64,000 nt of DNA, taken from NCBI GenBank assembly GCA_949775045.1, contig OX459095.1, forward strand, positions 26,334,978-26,398,977, given 5' to 3'. The number at the start of each line of letters is the position of its first letter. Positions within the stretch are counted from its first letter, which is position 1. Position numbers and translations under genes: made by a program. This document shows positions 29,883 through 40,360 of this stretch, one piece after another. The notes beneath the pieces were generated by a model. It made no database searches. It saw only the letters and a program-made list of their open reading frames with translations, and was not told the origin of the DNA. The DNA is from Metridium senile (taxonomy: Eukaryota > Cnidaria > Anthozoa > Actiniaria > Metridiidae).

Positions 29883-30998
29883 CCCCGAATCAGCCTCTTG
29901 CTCTTGCTTGTGGGATTCGATGCTATTCAATGGGGTTTTTGTTCTAGATTTGCATAAAAAGAGCTTAGCGCAGACTCCGTAAAGCCCCTAAGGACGTTTT
30001 GAGTGCGTCATTTGAATAGCAGGTCATGATAATAGGCCACTACACGCATGGACGGGTCCCCGTCATGCTGTACTACTTCCTACTATAATCTAAAAACCAT
30101 GACTAGCATACTAGGGGCATATTACTCTAGATATATATTTAAGTTAACTGAAAGTCTAGAATTTCTACAGTAAAACTCGTTAACATCGATTGCGGGGTTC
30201 CTGTGGTGTTGATTGTGTGAATACATGGTGTTAGAATATTCAAATGACCACGTGTCCTAACGACGTATTGAAAACGAAACATCTGGCATACGTAACCTTT
30301 CGTTTTAAAAAGAATAATGTGGTTGACTTGAAACTGTGCAGCTTTATTTATTACTTTCGAGATTATTTTCGAGACCTTACCCTTAATACTCCTTTCACAA
30401 AGATTGTCCGAAAAGAAAAAATAACTTATTAGGAATTAATAATTATACAAGCAAAAAGATAATACATTGTAGCACGAGCATTGTACAAATATCACTGTAT
30501 AAATAACTTCGTTAATGTCAATAACAGTAATGATATTCAGAACGAAAAAAGATCATTGTTAAAGAAAAGAACAAGAAGAAAAAATTATTTTGTAGATTTA
30601 ATATCGCGAAGAAAAAAGGCACAGAAGTGGATTGTATCAGCAGCGAAAACGTTGAGCCAACGTCAACATAACGTATCTTTGTCGTCACAGTGATTTATAA
30701 TTTTATCTGTTGTGAAATGTTTATGAGTTTGATTGATGGGATTGTGGAATGTGAAACCATAGAAACCCCAACGGTCTACCATAAATATCTCTAAAAAGAC
30801 GATAACAGGAATACACTGTACAAACAATATGAGTCACAAAAGTAAACAAGCTTTTGTTTAACGAAACCCAAAAATAAAGCTGGATGGCCTTGACGACTGC
30901 GTAAGGGCTCAGGAAACGTATCACTTTTCTCGACGAAGGATTAACGTCCTAGAGGCTAGATTTAAAACTTATAAGAGGCTAGTCGATCCAAATAATAG
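29883..30998. other. Region upstream of U6, no gene recognised
   Basis: Short frames only, none with recognisable domains or convincing splice sites. AT-rich with no notable repeats. Confidence 0.45.
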
Positions 30999-31057
30999 TA
31001 GTCTCCCTCGCAGGGACAAAGGAAGCCCGACACTACAAACGACTGCGTGGGAGACTA
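30999..31057. repeat. TAGTCTCCC-type MITE, copy 2
   Basis: Inverted ends TAGTCTCCCTCGCAG and CTGCGTGGGAGACTA, 59 bp. Same family as 1832-1911. Confidence 0.75.
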
Positions 31058-31288
31058 GAATAATAGTTATTACGTAAATTGGTCAGCATATTTCGAATTC
31101 GTGTACGATTGTCTTATCTAAACAAACTAATGCTAATACCATCACAACGTATCAATAAACTTAGCCTCCTCTTCATCTCTAATGCAGAAAAAAAACGAAG
31201 AAAAAGTTACGCGGACTTCCTGTGGCATATGGCAAAAAATGACTGAAGGGGGGAGGAGGGAGACAAAAAGAGGAAGATAAGGGAAGAC

Positions 31289-31384
31289 AAGGCCTCGTCA
31301 CCAGGCTTCGGCGTTTTTGAATTTTCAACACAGGAACCCCAAACTCACTCTCTCGTAATCAGGAATTGCCTGCGGAGGAGGCTT
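31289..31384. repeat. CCTCCGCAGGC-family MITE, degraded
   Basis: Right end TGCCTGCGGAGGAGGCTT and an internal CACAGGAACCCCAAACTC are recognisable; the left end is weak. Confidence 0.5.
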
Positions 31385-31394
31385 TAATAAATTA

Positions 31395-31872
31395 AATGCT
31401 GATGTTTTTTTTATAACAGAAAAGAGCTGATGAAATAGGGAGGATAAAGAGAGTGCCAATACTATTACAACATATCAATAAACTAATGCTGATGTTTTTA
31501 TAACAGAAAAGAGCTGATGAAATATAGGGAGGATAACGAGAGTGCCAATTCTATTACAACATATCAATAAACTAATGCTGATGTTTTTATAACAGAAAAG
31601 AGCTGATGAAATAGGGAGGATAACGAGAGTGCCAATTTTATTACAACATATCAATAAACTAATGCTGATGTTTTTATAACAGAAAAGAGCTGATGAAATA
31701 GGGAGGATAACGAGAGTGCCAATACTATTACAACATATCAATAAACTAATGCTGATGTTTTTATAACAGAAAAGAGCTGATGAAATAGGGAGGATAACGA
31801 GAGTGCCAATACTATTACAACATATCAATAAACTAATGCTGATGTTTTCATAACAGAAAAGAGCTGATGAAA
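31395..31872. repeat. About 87-bp tandem repeat, five to six units
   Basis: Each unit holds CTAATGCTGATGTTTTTATA, AGAGCTGATGAAATAGGGAG and ACTATTACAACATATCAATA. A partial unit lies at 31128-31160. The minus-strand frame over it is a repeat artefact. Confidence 0.9.
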
Positions 31873-32296
31873 TAGAGAGGATGCGAAGAGAGAGAGACTG
31901 GTACGCCGAACGTAAATCGATGCCTAAAACACCGACCATCTTGTTGACCCCAGCTACTGCAAGAGAGTTTGTGTTTCCAAGTAACGGTAGTAATACGCCA
32001 AGGATAACTCGGTATGTGATTGTACTCTCGTTGATTAATTCTTTTTTTCTTTCATACATACATTAATCGAGAAATCGAGAAATATAGTGTGAATTTCTCG
32101 ACCAATCATCGCGCACAATTTTCCATAATCACCTGCGTATTTACTTAGGCTTCCCCGCTGGGGAGCCTGAGTCTAGGTTTACCTTTTTCTATCTATGGGT
32201 CTATCGTTGTGTCGAGATTAGATTACACATAACGTAATGCCACAGGTAAACCACCTATCAATTACTACTCTATGACGTAGCCTGAGTAAATGCACT

Positions 32297-32414
32297 AAGT
32301 GCGTCCCGAAGTGTTGTGCATGTTTTCTGCGCTTGACGTCAAATTTATTATTTTTTATAAATTTGACGTCAAGGGCGGAAAACACAACACTTCGGGATTT
32401 ATTAAAAGGGTCTA
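32297..32414. repeat. TAGACCCTTTTAATA-type MITE, copy 1
   Basis: TCCCGAAGTGTTGTG and GCGCTTGACGTCAAATTTAT are mirrored by ATAAATTTGACGTCAAGGGC and CAACACTTCGGGA. The right end reads TTATTAAAAGGGTCTATA. Nearly a complete hairpin. Confidence 0.85.
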
Positions 32415-32589
32415 TACTAAAGCCTGATAAAGAATAGCAGTAGCAATCGAAACATTCATGCATGTATGAGACAAACAAACAAACCGAAATTAGTTTAATG
32501 TTACACGAATTAATTAGTGTTTTCTTTTGCAGCAAAGATCATCTTATTGACCCAACCAAGTCATATGTTTAAACAGACCAGGATTTTAG

Positions 32590-33425
32590 TCGTCAGTTAT
32601 ATACGATATTGATGAGATACGAGTAGGACGACTTACGATCAGTTATGATGTGCGATCTGTTACGATGAATTGTTGTAAGATGTCTTACGATCAGTTATGA
32701 TGTGCGATCTGTTACGATCAATTGGTTTAGGATGTCTTACGATCAGTTATGATGTGCGATCTGTTACGATCAGTTGATGTACGATGTCTAACGATCAATT
32801 ATGATGTGCGATGTCTTACGATCAGTTGTTGTACTTACAATCATTTATAATGTGCAATGTCTTACGATCAATTGGTGTAGGATGTCTTACGATCAATTAT
32901 GATGTGCGATGTCTTACGATCAGTTGTTGTACTTACGATCATTTATAATGTGCAATGTCTTACGATCAATTGGTGTAGGATGTCTTACGATCAGTTATGT
33001 GCGATGTGTTACGATCAGTTGATGTAGGATGTCTTACGATCAGTTATGATGTGCAATGTGTTACGATCAATTGGTGTAGGATTTCCTGCGATCGGTTAAA
33101 ATGTGCGATGTTTTACGATCAGTAATGAAATAAGATGCCTTCGGTTAGTTATAATATGAGATGTGTTACGATATCTCACGATTAATTACGCTGATGATCC
33201 CTTACGATTCTTTTCCGATTACAATACGATAACTGGAATTCATTCAGAGTTGAGTTTACTATTTTTGACTGTGATTTAGGATTTAACATTAAACGGACGT
33301 GTTTAGTGGTCGATTTGTTGTGATGTTGTGATGCGTGATATCTTACGATCAATAACGATCATTTAGGATTACGATCATTTAGAATTAATGCAATACGATC
33401 AATATACGATATGTTATGATTGTTT
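32590..33425. repeat. Degenerate TTACGATCA tandem array
   Basis: Units of about 20-40 bp built from TTACGATCAGTTATGATGTG and GCGATCTG. A longer supra-unit of about 120 bp, ending GTTGTACTTAC, recurs near 32830 and 32930. Decays towards the right. Confidence 0.85.
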
Positions 33426-33747
33426 GTCATATTATGTTATGTTTTTGTTGTAATAAAACTAATAAAATCTTACCGCGATACATTAGAGATTTCAGTAAGG
33501 AATCTTACCAGGCGTCGCGCATCGTTTTTCAACCATTTCTCGATTTTGTATCAATTTCAATAGCGCAATACATGAATGACGTCACAAAAATGGAGACAAA
33601 GGCTTAACTCGGATAAACAAACTTTTATTTAACTTTCAGCTCGACTCGATCATATATTGCTCAACACGTACAGAAAAACTGAACACAATGTTTGTCCTAA
33701 TCATGGAGCTATTTTTAGCATTCATGCGCTGCGCTACTAGCGTTGAT

Positions 33748-33955
33748 TATTGATCTGGAAATATTTGACCTGAGGCCAATGGGAATTCTGGGATTTCATT
33801 GATTGCAAATGCATTATTATAGTCAATCTTGAATATCAATGTTTATTTTTGAAATACTGTTATCTGTAAATCGGAATGATCAAAATATTGTATTTGCAAT
33901 TTAATGAAATCCCACAATACCTATCGGTCTTAGATCAACCATTTCCATATGATCA
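33748..33955. repeat. Inverted-repeat element, older copy
   Basis: Diverged relative of the next element: TGACCTGAGGCCAATGGGAATT at its left and AATACCTATCGGTCTTAGATC at its right are mutual inverted copies. It lies head to tail with 33961-34219. Confidence 0.75.
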
Positions 33956-33960
33956 AAGTT

Positions 33961-34219
33961 ACACCTATTTCAATTAACGTTGTCCATCTGGAATGGTTGA
34001 TCTGAGACCGATAGGAATTGTGGGAGTTCATTCAATTTCAAATACATTGTTTTAATCACACTTGAATGGTGCTGAATTACAGATAACAGTATTTCAGAAG
34101 TAAACATTAATATTCAAGCGTGATTATGATAGTGCATTTGCAGTTTAACGAGCTCCCACAATTCCTATCGGTCTCAGATCAACCATTCCAGATGGACAAC
34201 GTTAATTGAAATAGGTGTA
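33961..34219. repeat. Inverted-repeat MITE with about 65-bp arms
   Basis: ACACCTATTTCAATTAACGT then TGTCCATCTGGAATGGTTGA then TCTGAGACCGATAGGAATTG are all mirrored at the right end almost without mismatch. The arms differ much less than those of its neighbour, so it is younger. Confidence 0.9.
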
Positions 34220-34436
34220 AATGAAATTTGTCGATACAAGTTTATATACATGCACACATTGGAACATGCTGTAGCACAACAGTTTCAAACAAGGTTGTTC
34301 AAAGCAACCGCTGCAAAACGGAAAGGAATTATGGGGTTATGAAACCCTAGGGAGTTGATTCTTTCACGTATGAAGGGTTTTTTTTTTAATGTTTTTTTAA
34401 GCACCTTAAATGGTGTTTGATTCATCATAAAAGCAT

Positions 34437-34594
34437 ATAGACCCTTTTAATAAGTCCCGAAGTGTTGTGTTTTCCGCGCTTGACGTCAAATTTATTATTT
34501 TCAATTCCTTCCATATTATACAAATTTCAAAAGAATAAATTTGACGTGAAGCGCGGATAACACAATACTTCGGGACTTATTAAAAGGGTCTATA
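34437..34594. repeat. TAGACCCTTTTAATA-type MITE, copy 2
   Basis: Complete: TAGACCCTTTTAATAAGTCC to GGACTTATTAAAAGGGTCTA, with about 60-bp arms. Defines the ends of copy 1 at 32297-32414. Confidence 0.92.
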
Positions 34595-34644
34595 AAGAAA
34601 AGTTTTCAAGGGATTAATGACATTTCAGTTCCCTTCCATCCACC

Positions 34645-34926
34645 TCAGCCTCGTTAGCGTGTAATATATTTTTAGAATTTCATCATGGCCCTTAGAATGT
34701 TGAAGTATTTCAATTGTTTGATGTGTACGTTCCTTAAATTACCGCGAACTTAAATCAAATTCTAAAGAACATTTTAATTTTACGCGCTAAACTCCTCCGC
34801 AGGCAACCAGGCTGGGTTTCCTTTGTCATGCGAATGCCGCCCCCTCCCCCAACTTTTGTTGCGCCACAGGAAGCCCAGAGACAACGGATGCATGCGGAGG
34901 AGGCTAATTACGCGCTATCGAGGCTG
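34645..34926. repeat. TAGCATGTAATATATTC-type MITE carrying a nested MITE
   Basis: Left end CAGCCTCGTTAGCGTGTAAT and right end ACGCGCTATCGAGGCTG are inverted, but the right arm is split by 34789-34907. Same family as 17914-18055. Confidence 0.8.
34789..34907. repeat. CCTCCGCAGGC-family MITE with 9-bp target duplication
   Basis: TTACGCGCT flanks it exactly at 34780-34788 and 34908-34916. Ends are ACTCCTCCGCAGGCA and TGCGGAGGAGGCTAA. Internal GGGTTTCCTTTGTC and CCACAGGAAGCCCA are shared by all copies. An 8-9-bp duplication fits hAT or Mutator-type mobilisation. Confidence 0.88.
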
Positions 34927-35355
34927 AGGTTGATCGACGAGAGCCGTGAAGAGGACTATTTGTATACGAAGATATGGAGGATTATCGACAAGCTTCATTT
35001 TTCTACGCTAATACTTATGTTAGAGACTTCACAATCTTTACCTTTGCTTTTATAGCAAATTGCTGCGGAGAAGACTAACGCTGGTACTTGTTATGCTTAT
35101 CACATGTGAATCAACCCAAAATGACATACCAACAGTAGTATCCACTAACCTGACTGTGGAGCTTTCACAGGGTGCAAATTGAGGGGGGAGGAGGGGCAGG
35201 GGCAGCATTTTTCATGCTCAAAAATAGACATGCCTAAGAGAGGAGAAAAGCGGACTTAACTGGGCGTGGTAGAGGGGGAGGGGTCACACAATTTTGTGCA
35301 AATGAAAATCCATGGCCAAATGCAACAGCCCCCTACCTCCCTCTCCCTGTAAATA

Positions 35356-35610
35356 ATGACCAAAATAATATACAAAGATAAACAAAGACAAACAAACAAA
35401 ACAGAGAAAATCAAACAAACATACAAACACAGAAAACCAAACAAGCATACAAAGACAAACAAACACACGAACACAGACAAAGAAACACCGAATAGAAACA
35501 AAAACAATCAACAAACACAGCATACAACAAAACACAGAAAAAGTAAACAAAAACATAAAAAACCTTACAAACACAGAGAAACAAACAAACAGAAGCAAAC
35601 CCAGCCAATC
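35356..35610. repeat. A-rich AAACAAACACAG low-complexity tract
   Basis: Irregular repeats of AAACAAACA, ACACAGA and AAACAAAC. Frames across it on both strands are compositional artefacts. Confidence 0.85.
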
Positions 35611-35736
35611 AACTTGTCAACAAATCAACTATTCACTCAGTTAATCAAGTGTCAATGAAAGACAAATATTTCACATGAAAATTGTTTTATTTAGTTTATT
35701 ACATCTTCAACAATATTGTATAGAGTGCAAATAATA

Positions 35737-36048
35737 AACCCGTGAAATAGTTAGCTGACTATTTAGTGCAAACTTATGCTAATTCTAATGTTTATTTAGC
35801 ACTAATTAGTACTAACTAATTATACCTACTGTTTGTTTCACTGCGATATTATCTGCACTCTGGTTGTATTTATAACTAAGTTATACATGTTTGTTGTTAG
35901 AATTACTGAAATATCAACTTGATTGAAGTCATTTGAACCAGTGAAATATATATTAGACTAATACACCTTAGCAGTATCTAATTCCATTGTTTTCTTTTGA
36001 GTCAATTTGACTGTTACAATTTAGCAAGCAAATTCTATTTCACGGGTT
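35737..36048. repeat. Element with short inverted ends AACCCGTGAAATAG
   Basis: AACCCGTGAAATAG at 35737-35750 is exactly mirrored by CTATTTCACGGGTT at 36035-36048. AT-rich interior without frames. Possibly a small MITE. Confidence 0.55.
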
Positions 36049-37944
36049 AAATGCCTTGACTCTTATTATTTCCTTCGCTTATGAAAGAAAAATATCTTTA
36101 GGTTGCACTAGTTGATAAAGAACAAATGAAAACATATGGTTTAATCCTTTACTAATACATTGGTATATTCTTTAACAGGCGAAGGAAAATTATTGAAGTA
36201 TAATGCTATAATTTGTCCTCGGATATTACTTATTGCATATACCTCATATCCCATTACTGAAACTATAACACTGGCAATGTGCATGGAGTAACATTGAAAA
36301 AATGAATATTTTTATCTTTGCAAATCATAGCAAAACAAAAACAAATTTGTAAATTATTTGTGCACAATATTTAAAAAGCTAAAGGCGTGAGTACAAACAC
36401 CAAAAGCATGCAACATAGTACTAATTAGCTCTTAAAAATAGTGATATTTTATGCTAATTCTAATTATACTTTTTTATTGTTTAATTCATACTTTTTATTA
36501 CCAAACAGCAATAGGTTTTGCAAGCTTTCAGTGTTTGTGCACTATGCAACATGCTAGATTCAGGAAAATCAATGAAAACTTGTTAATGCCACTCCTGTTT
36601 CAAACACCAAGGTGACAGATCATTCCAAGGTGGAAAGTACTATCAGGTGTACAGCAAAACATGAATAATCGATCATTTTCCAATTATTTATTATATTTTG
36701 CAGAGAAAATTGATAAGATTTTTGGTATTCTTTATGGTTGCTGCTTGTGTAATCATATTTATAAAACCCATAACACCTTTCAAACTTGGAATGACCTATT
36801 TCAGTGGAAAAACACTTTGTGAAATAGGCAGTAATAATGTAAAATGGCAACAGTGTTTCGAATATGCCTATAGTACTTTATCTATTTTCTTATTAATATG
36901 ACTTTTTTTTGCAAACAATCATATATTTAATAATTTGTATGTTTTAATTAAAGTAAATTTTGAATAATATGCATTGAACTTCAAAAATATAGTGCATAAA
37001 TGGGCTGTAAATACAATGTAAGTCATAAAAAACAGAAAATATAGTGGTCTTTCTCAATTAAAAAAAAAAGGAAAAATAAAATTCCTGAGAAATGTTGAAA
37101 TCTAATGTTATAGTGAATAAACATGTTTCACTCTTTCTTAATAATTTTATTTTAATTATTTATCTTTCTTAATAGTCTTTCTTAATAATAAGTTTTATTA
37201 CTTTTCTTAATACTATATTTATTTTATATTTTTTAATTAAAATTATTTTTAATAATTCATCTTTCTTAATAATTCATCTTTCTTAATTTTGTTAATAATT
37301 AAATTTACTTAACGAAGAGGGAGTAAAGTATTTAATTAAAATTAAAAAAAAAACAAGTAAAGATACAAAAGATTTTAAAAGATACTTTCAAAAAATATAG
37401 CAGCTACTCCACAAACCATACATGGTATCCGACTCTCTATGATAGAGACCTGGAACTCACAATTTAATATGACTGATATTATACTTTTAACAAAGTACCT
37501 GTGGACATTTAATTTTACACAGTTTCGCCAATTAGAGTAAGCTAAAAAATAGAGCCATCACCATCTTATAACACTAACCAACAACATGTAAGTGGAAACC
37601 CTGTATTTTATAAATGATTTTAATTTTATTTTGAAGGAGGTTGCAAAAAGAATGAGCACTCTCCATTAACTGATCCGAGAAACCCTGGTACTTGCATCTA
37701 TGTGTCATCTTACGGTGGGACACTGGAGATTAATTTAAAGATGGAGTCGTAGAGCTAGCGAAGTGCGTGTTTGTTTCTCATTGTTCGTCTTTGTTCGCAA
37801 CATTGCTTGTAATTTGAGGTAAAAGAGCAAGATGTAAGATGAGTTATTACAAGAACAGTGATTTTTTTTTCTATTTCTAAAATACGAAGTTTCATTCCCT
37901 AGAAGACGACTAAGGGAATATTTATTTGTATGAAATTCCTGGGA

Positions 37945-37975
<31 letters not shown>

Positions 37976-38399
37976 AGGGGGGTTAACCGATTTTGGAATT
38001 TCCTGGGGAGAGGGGGTCAAAAATCAATCTCAACCGTCATAGGGTATGGTTATTTTCTGGAACTACCCAATCGCGATCTCCCAAGTCAGCCAAGAGAAGA
38101 AAAGGAACTAGAGGAAATCAAGACACACTTGGAGTACCTCTCTACCTCTTCTATGGGAGAAACAAAAAATGTCTCATGCCTCCAAGATCCAGAGGCTGTG
38201 CTCGTATTGTATACAGTGACAGGCCACTTGTTTAAAGACAGTGTGTGCGTTTCCTCTTTACAGATGTACATTTGGTTCAACATTGTTTGAAATTGGAGAG
38301 CAGAAAAAAAAATGCATTTTATCAATAATTGTAATTTTATTTTGAGAAGGGAGGGTGGAAAAAAGATAAATCGGCCTCAATTAACAGATCCAGTGAAAC
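36049..38399. other. AT-rich region without supportable genes
   Basis: Very AT-rich, with TTAATAATT-type runs at 37140-37300 and a poly-G run of about 28 at 37948-37975. One small frame with a hydrophobic segment at 36698-36901 could not be linked to any gene. The area may hold upstream exons of the family at 39620 onward, but I could not identify them. Confidence 0.45.
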
Positions 38400-38880
38400 C
38401 TGATACTTAATCCCATGGGCTCTATCTCAAAGCGGTCCTATCATACATCAGGTACATTAAAAAAGAGCAGCCTCTCAACTCTTGGAGTATGGAAGCTTTA
38501 TCCTTAATCCCATGGGCTCTATCTCAAAGCGGTCCTATTGTACATCAAGTACATTAAAGAAGAGCAGCCTCTCAACTCTTGGAGTATGGAAGCCTTGTAC
38601 TTACCACATGGGCTCTATCTCAAAGCGGTCCTATCGTACTTCAAGTACATTAAAAAGAGCAGCCTCTCAACTTTTGGAGTATGGAAGCCTTATACTAACC
38701 CAATGGGCTCTATCTCAGAGCGGTCCTATTGTACATCAATTACAAGAAAAAGAGCAACCTCTAAATACTTGGTATTTGTAGGAATTAGGAAGTATTTGTA
38801 TTTATTTTTAATGGGTTCTGTCTTAGTACTGTTGTATCGTACACTGGATACAATGGATACAAGAATATGTAAAGCTTGAA
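38400..38880. repeat. About 96-bp tandem repeat, four clear units
   Basis: CCATGGGCTCTATCTCAAAG with CGGTCCTAT recurs at about 38413, 38510, 38606 and 38702, with GAGCAGCCTCTCAACTCTTG in each unit. A diverged unit follows near 38806 and another near 38968. Confidence 0.9.
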
Positions 38881-39619
38881 TAGCTTGGGAAAAAAATGTT
38901 TTGTTTTATTATTACTGTTATAATTCAGGCAAGAAAGTGCAAAGATTTTGTACTTTGTACTACACACATGAGCTCTACCTCCAAGCGGTCCTATTTACAC
39001 CTGTACAACCAAGATAGAAGATGAACAAAATCATTCATTCTGATCATCAAACAAACTTTGATTAAGTCAATAATTATTGTCTATAATTGTATTTCATAAG
39101 AGTTTATTCTTTACTCTTTCTTAATAACTACTTTTTAAAAGAATTCATCTTCCTTAATAATTAAATTATCTCCAGTAAGAGGGAGTCAATCCTCAAACAC
39201 AAATATCTAATCTGAGGACAAAGGTGCACATAAAAAAACAAGATGCTTTGAACTTTAATGTCCAAAAGATGTTCAAAATGTCATAAAGTCAATCATCAAA
39301 CACAAATATCTAATCTGAAGACACAGATGCACTAAAAAAAAACCAAGATGCTTTGAACTTTAATGACCACTTCTAGAGAACAGAGTAATACCATGATTTA
39401 AAAAATGACAATGATCACTATCATTACCATTATGATCATGGTCCACCGGCACAAGGTGAACTCTAATTACTATTATTTTAACTATCATGATTATTATTAT
39501 TATCATCACCATGTGACCTCTATATAAAAAACCTCTATAATTCTCCTGCCATATTTTAGTTAAGAGTTTAAATTTTAATTTTTTAGAGTTTAATTTTTTT
39601 TCTCCCTTTGGTAACACAG

Positions 39620-39994
39620 CTTAGAACAGGCAAGCCCCAGCTATGCTATACTGTCAAAGCTAGAGCTTATCTTTCAGATGTAGACGACAGCAGTATACAT
39701 AGTCTTAGTGACCTTTGTAAAGACGATTCAATCATACATGAACAAGCCATAAAAAATGTAAAGCGACTAGGTGGCAACCTTAAAGACGAGGCGGTTGTAA
39801 AAGGCCAATATGCTATACAATTTGGAAAGTTTAAGGGCAAGACTTTCAAGTGGGTTCTTGAAAACGCTCTTGGTTATGGTGCTTGGCTGGTGGACAACAT
39901 GAGAAATGAAAAACCCTCACTTGCACCACTAAGCCTAAATATAAAAGAGTTCAAGGCCTATTTGACAAGCTTTCCTGAGGGACTAGAGGCCTAG
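39620..39994 (+). CDS. Exon of an unnamed protein with a GKFKGKTFKWVLEN motif
   Basis: Starts after a CACAG acceptor and reads LRTGKPQLCYTVKARAYLSD, then IHSLSDLCKDDSIIHEQAI, then YAIQFGKFKGKTFKWVLENA and GYGAWLVDNM, ending EGLEA before a TAG. The segment is conserved-looking, acidic to neutral and has no membrane span. I recall similar uncharacterised animal proteins that carry it upstream of the EYLF and ESVGP exons seen next, so this is probably the 5' part of the same gene. A short frame at 40139-40264 (AAKAVSEVSKGAQTNSGELC) may be a further piece. Function unknown. Confidence 0.55.
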   Translation, partial: LRTGKPQLCYTVKARAYLSDVDDSSIHSLSDLCKDDSIIHEQAIKNVKRLGGNLKDEAVVKGQYAIQFGKFKGKTFKWVLENALGYGAWLVDNMRNEKPSLAPLSLNIKEFKAYLTSFPEGLEA

Positions 39995-40360
39995 GAGATC
40001 AAAGCTGGTAAAAGAGAGAGAAAAAAATATTGTAGTTTGACTCAAGGTAAATTAATTTTTACTATAATATAATAATAAACAAATATGAAATTGAATAATA
40101 TTATACAAAATTATTATACCATATTTCAATGAGATATAAAAAACCGTGCTGCTAAAGCTGTGTCTGAAGTGTCGAAGGGAGCACAGACAAACAGTGGGGA
40201 GCTTTGCCAGGTCGTCAATAAGCTAAGTAATGATGTACTGGAAAAGTCTGACTATCAAGCCTAATGTTCAACAAGTTGGCATCTTCACAGGTATATTTAT
40301 TTATTACATTTAACAACCTGTCAATACCAGAATCTTAGGTGATTTTTTTATCATTGTTAG

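Noticed and set aside
32590..33425. Direct repeats considered as a CRISPR array
   Set aside because: Units are irregular with no unique spacers, in a eukaryotic genome; it is a degenerate tandem repeat.
35256..35658. Overlapping frames on both strands rich in Cys/Val/Phe or Lys/Thr/Asn
   Set aside because: Produced by the AAACAAACA low-complexity tract.
36698..36901. Small plus-strand frame with a hydrophobic segment after a TTTGCAG site
   Set aside because: No family resemblance, no partner exon, and it lies in AT-rich sequence where hydrophobic frames are common.
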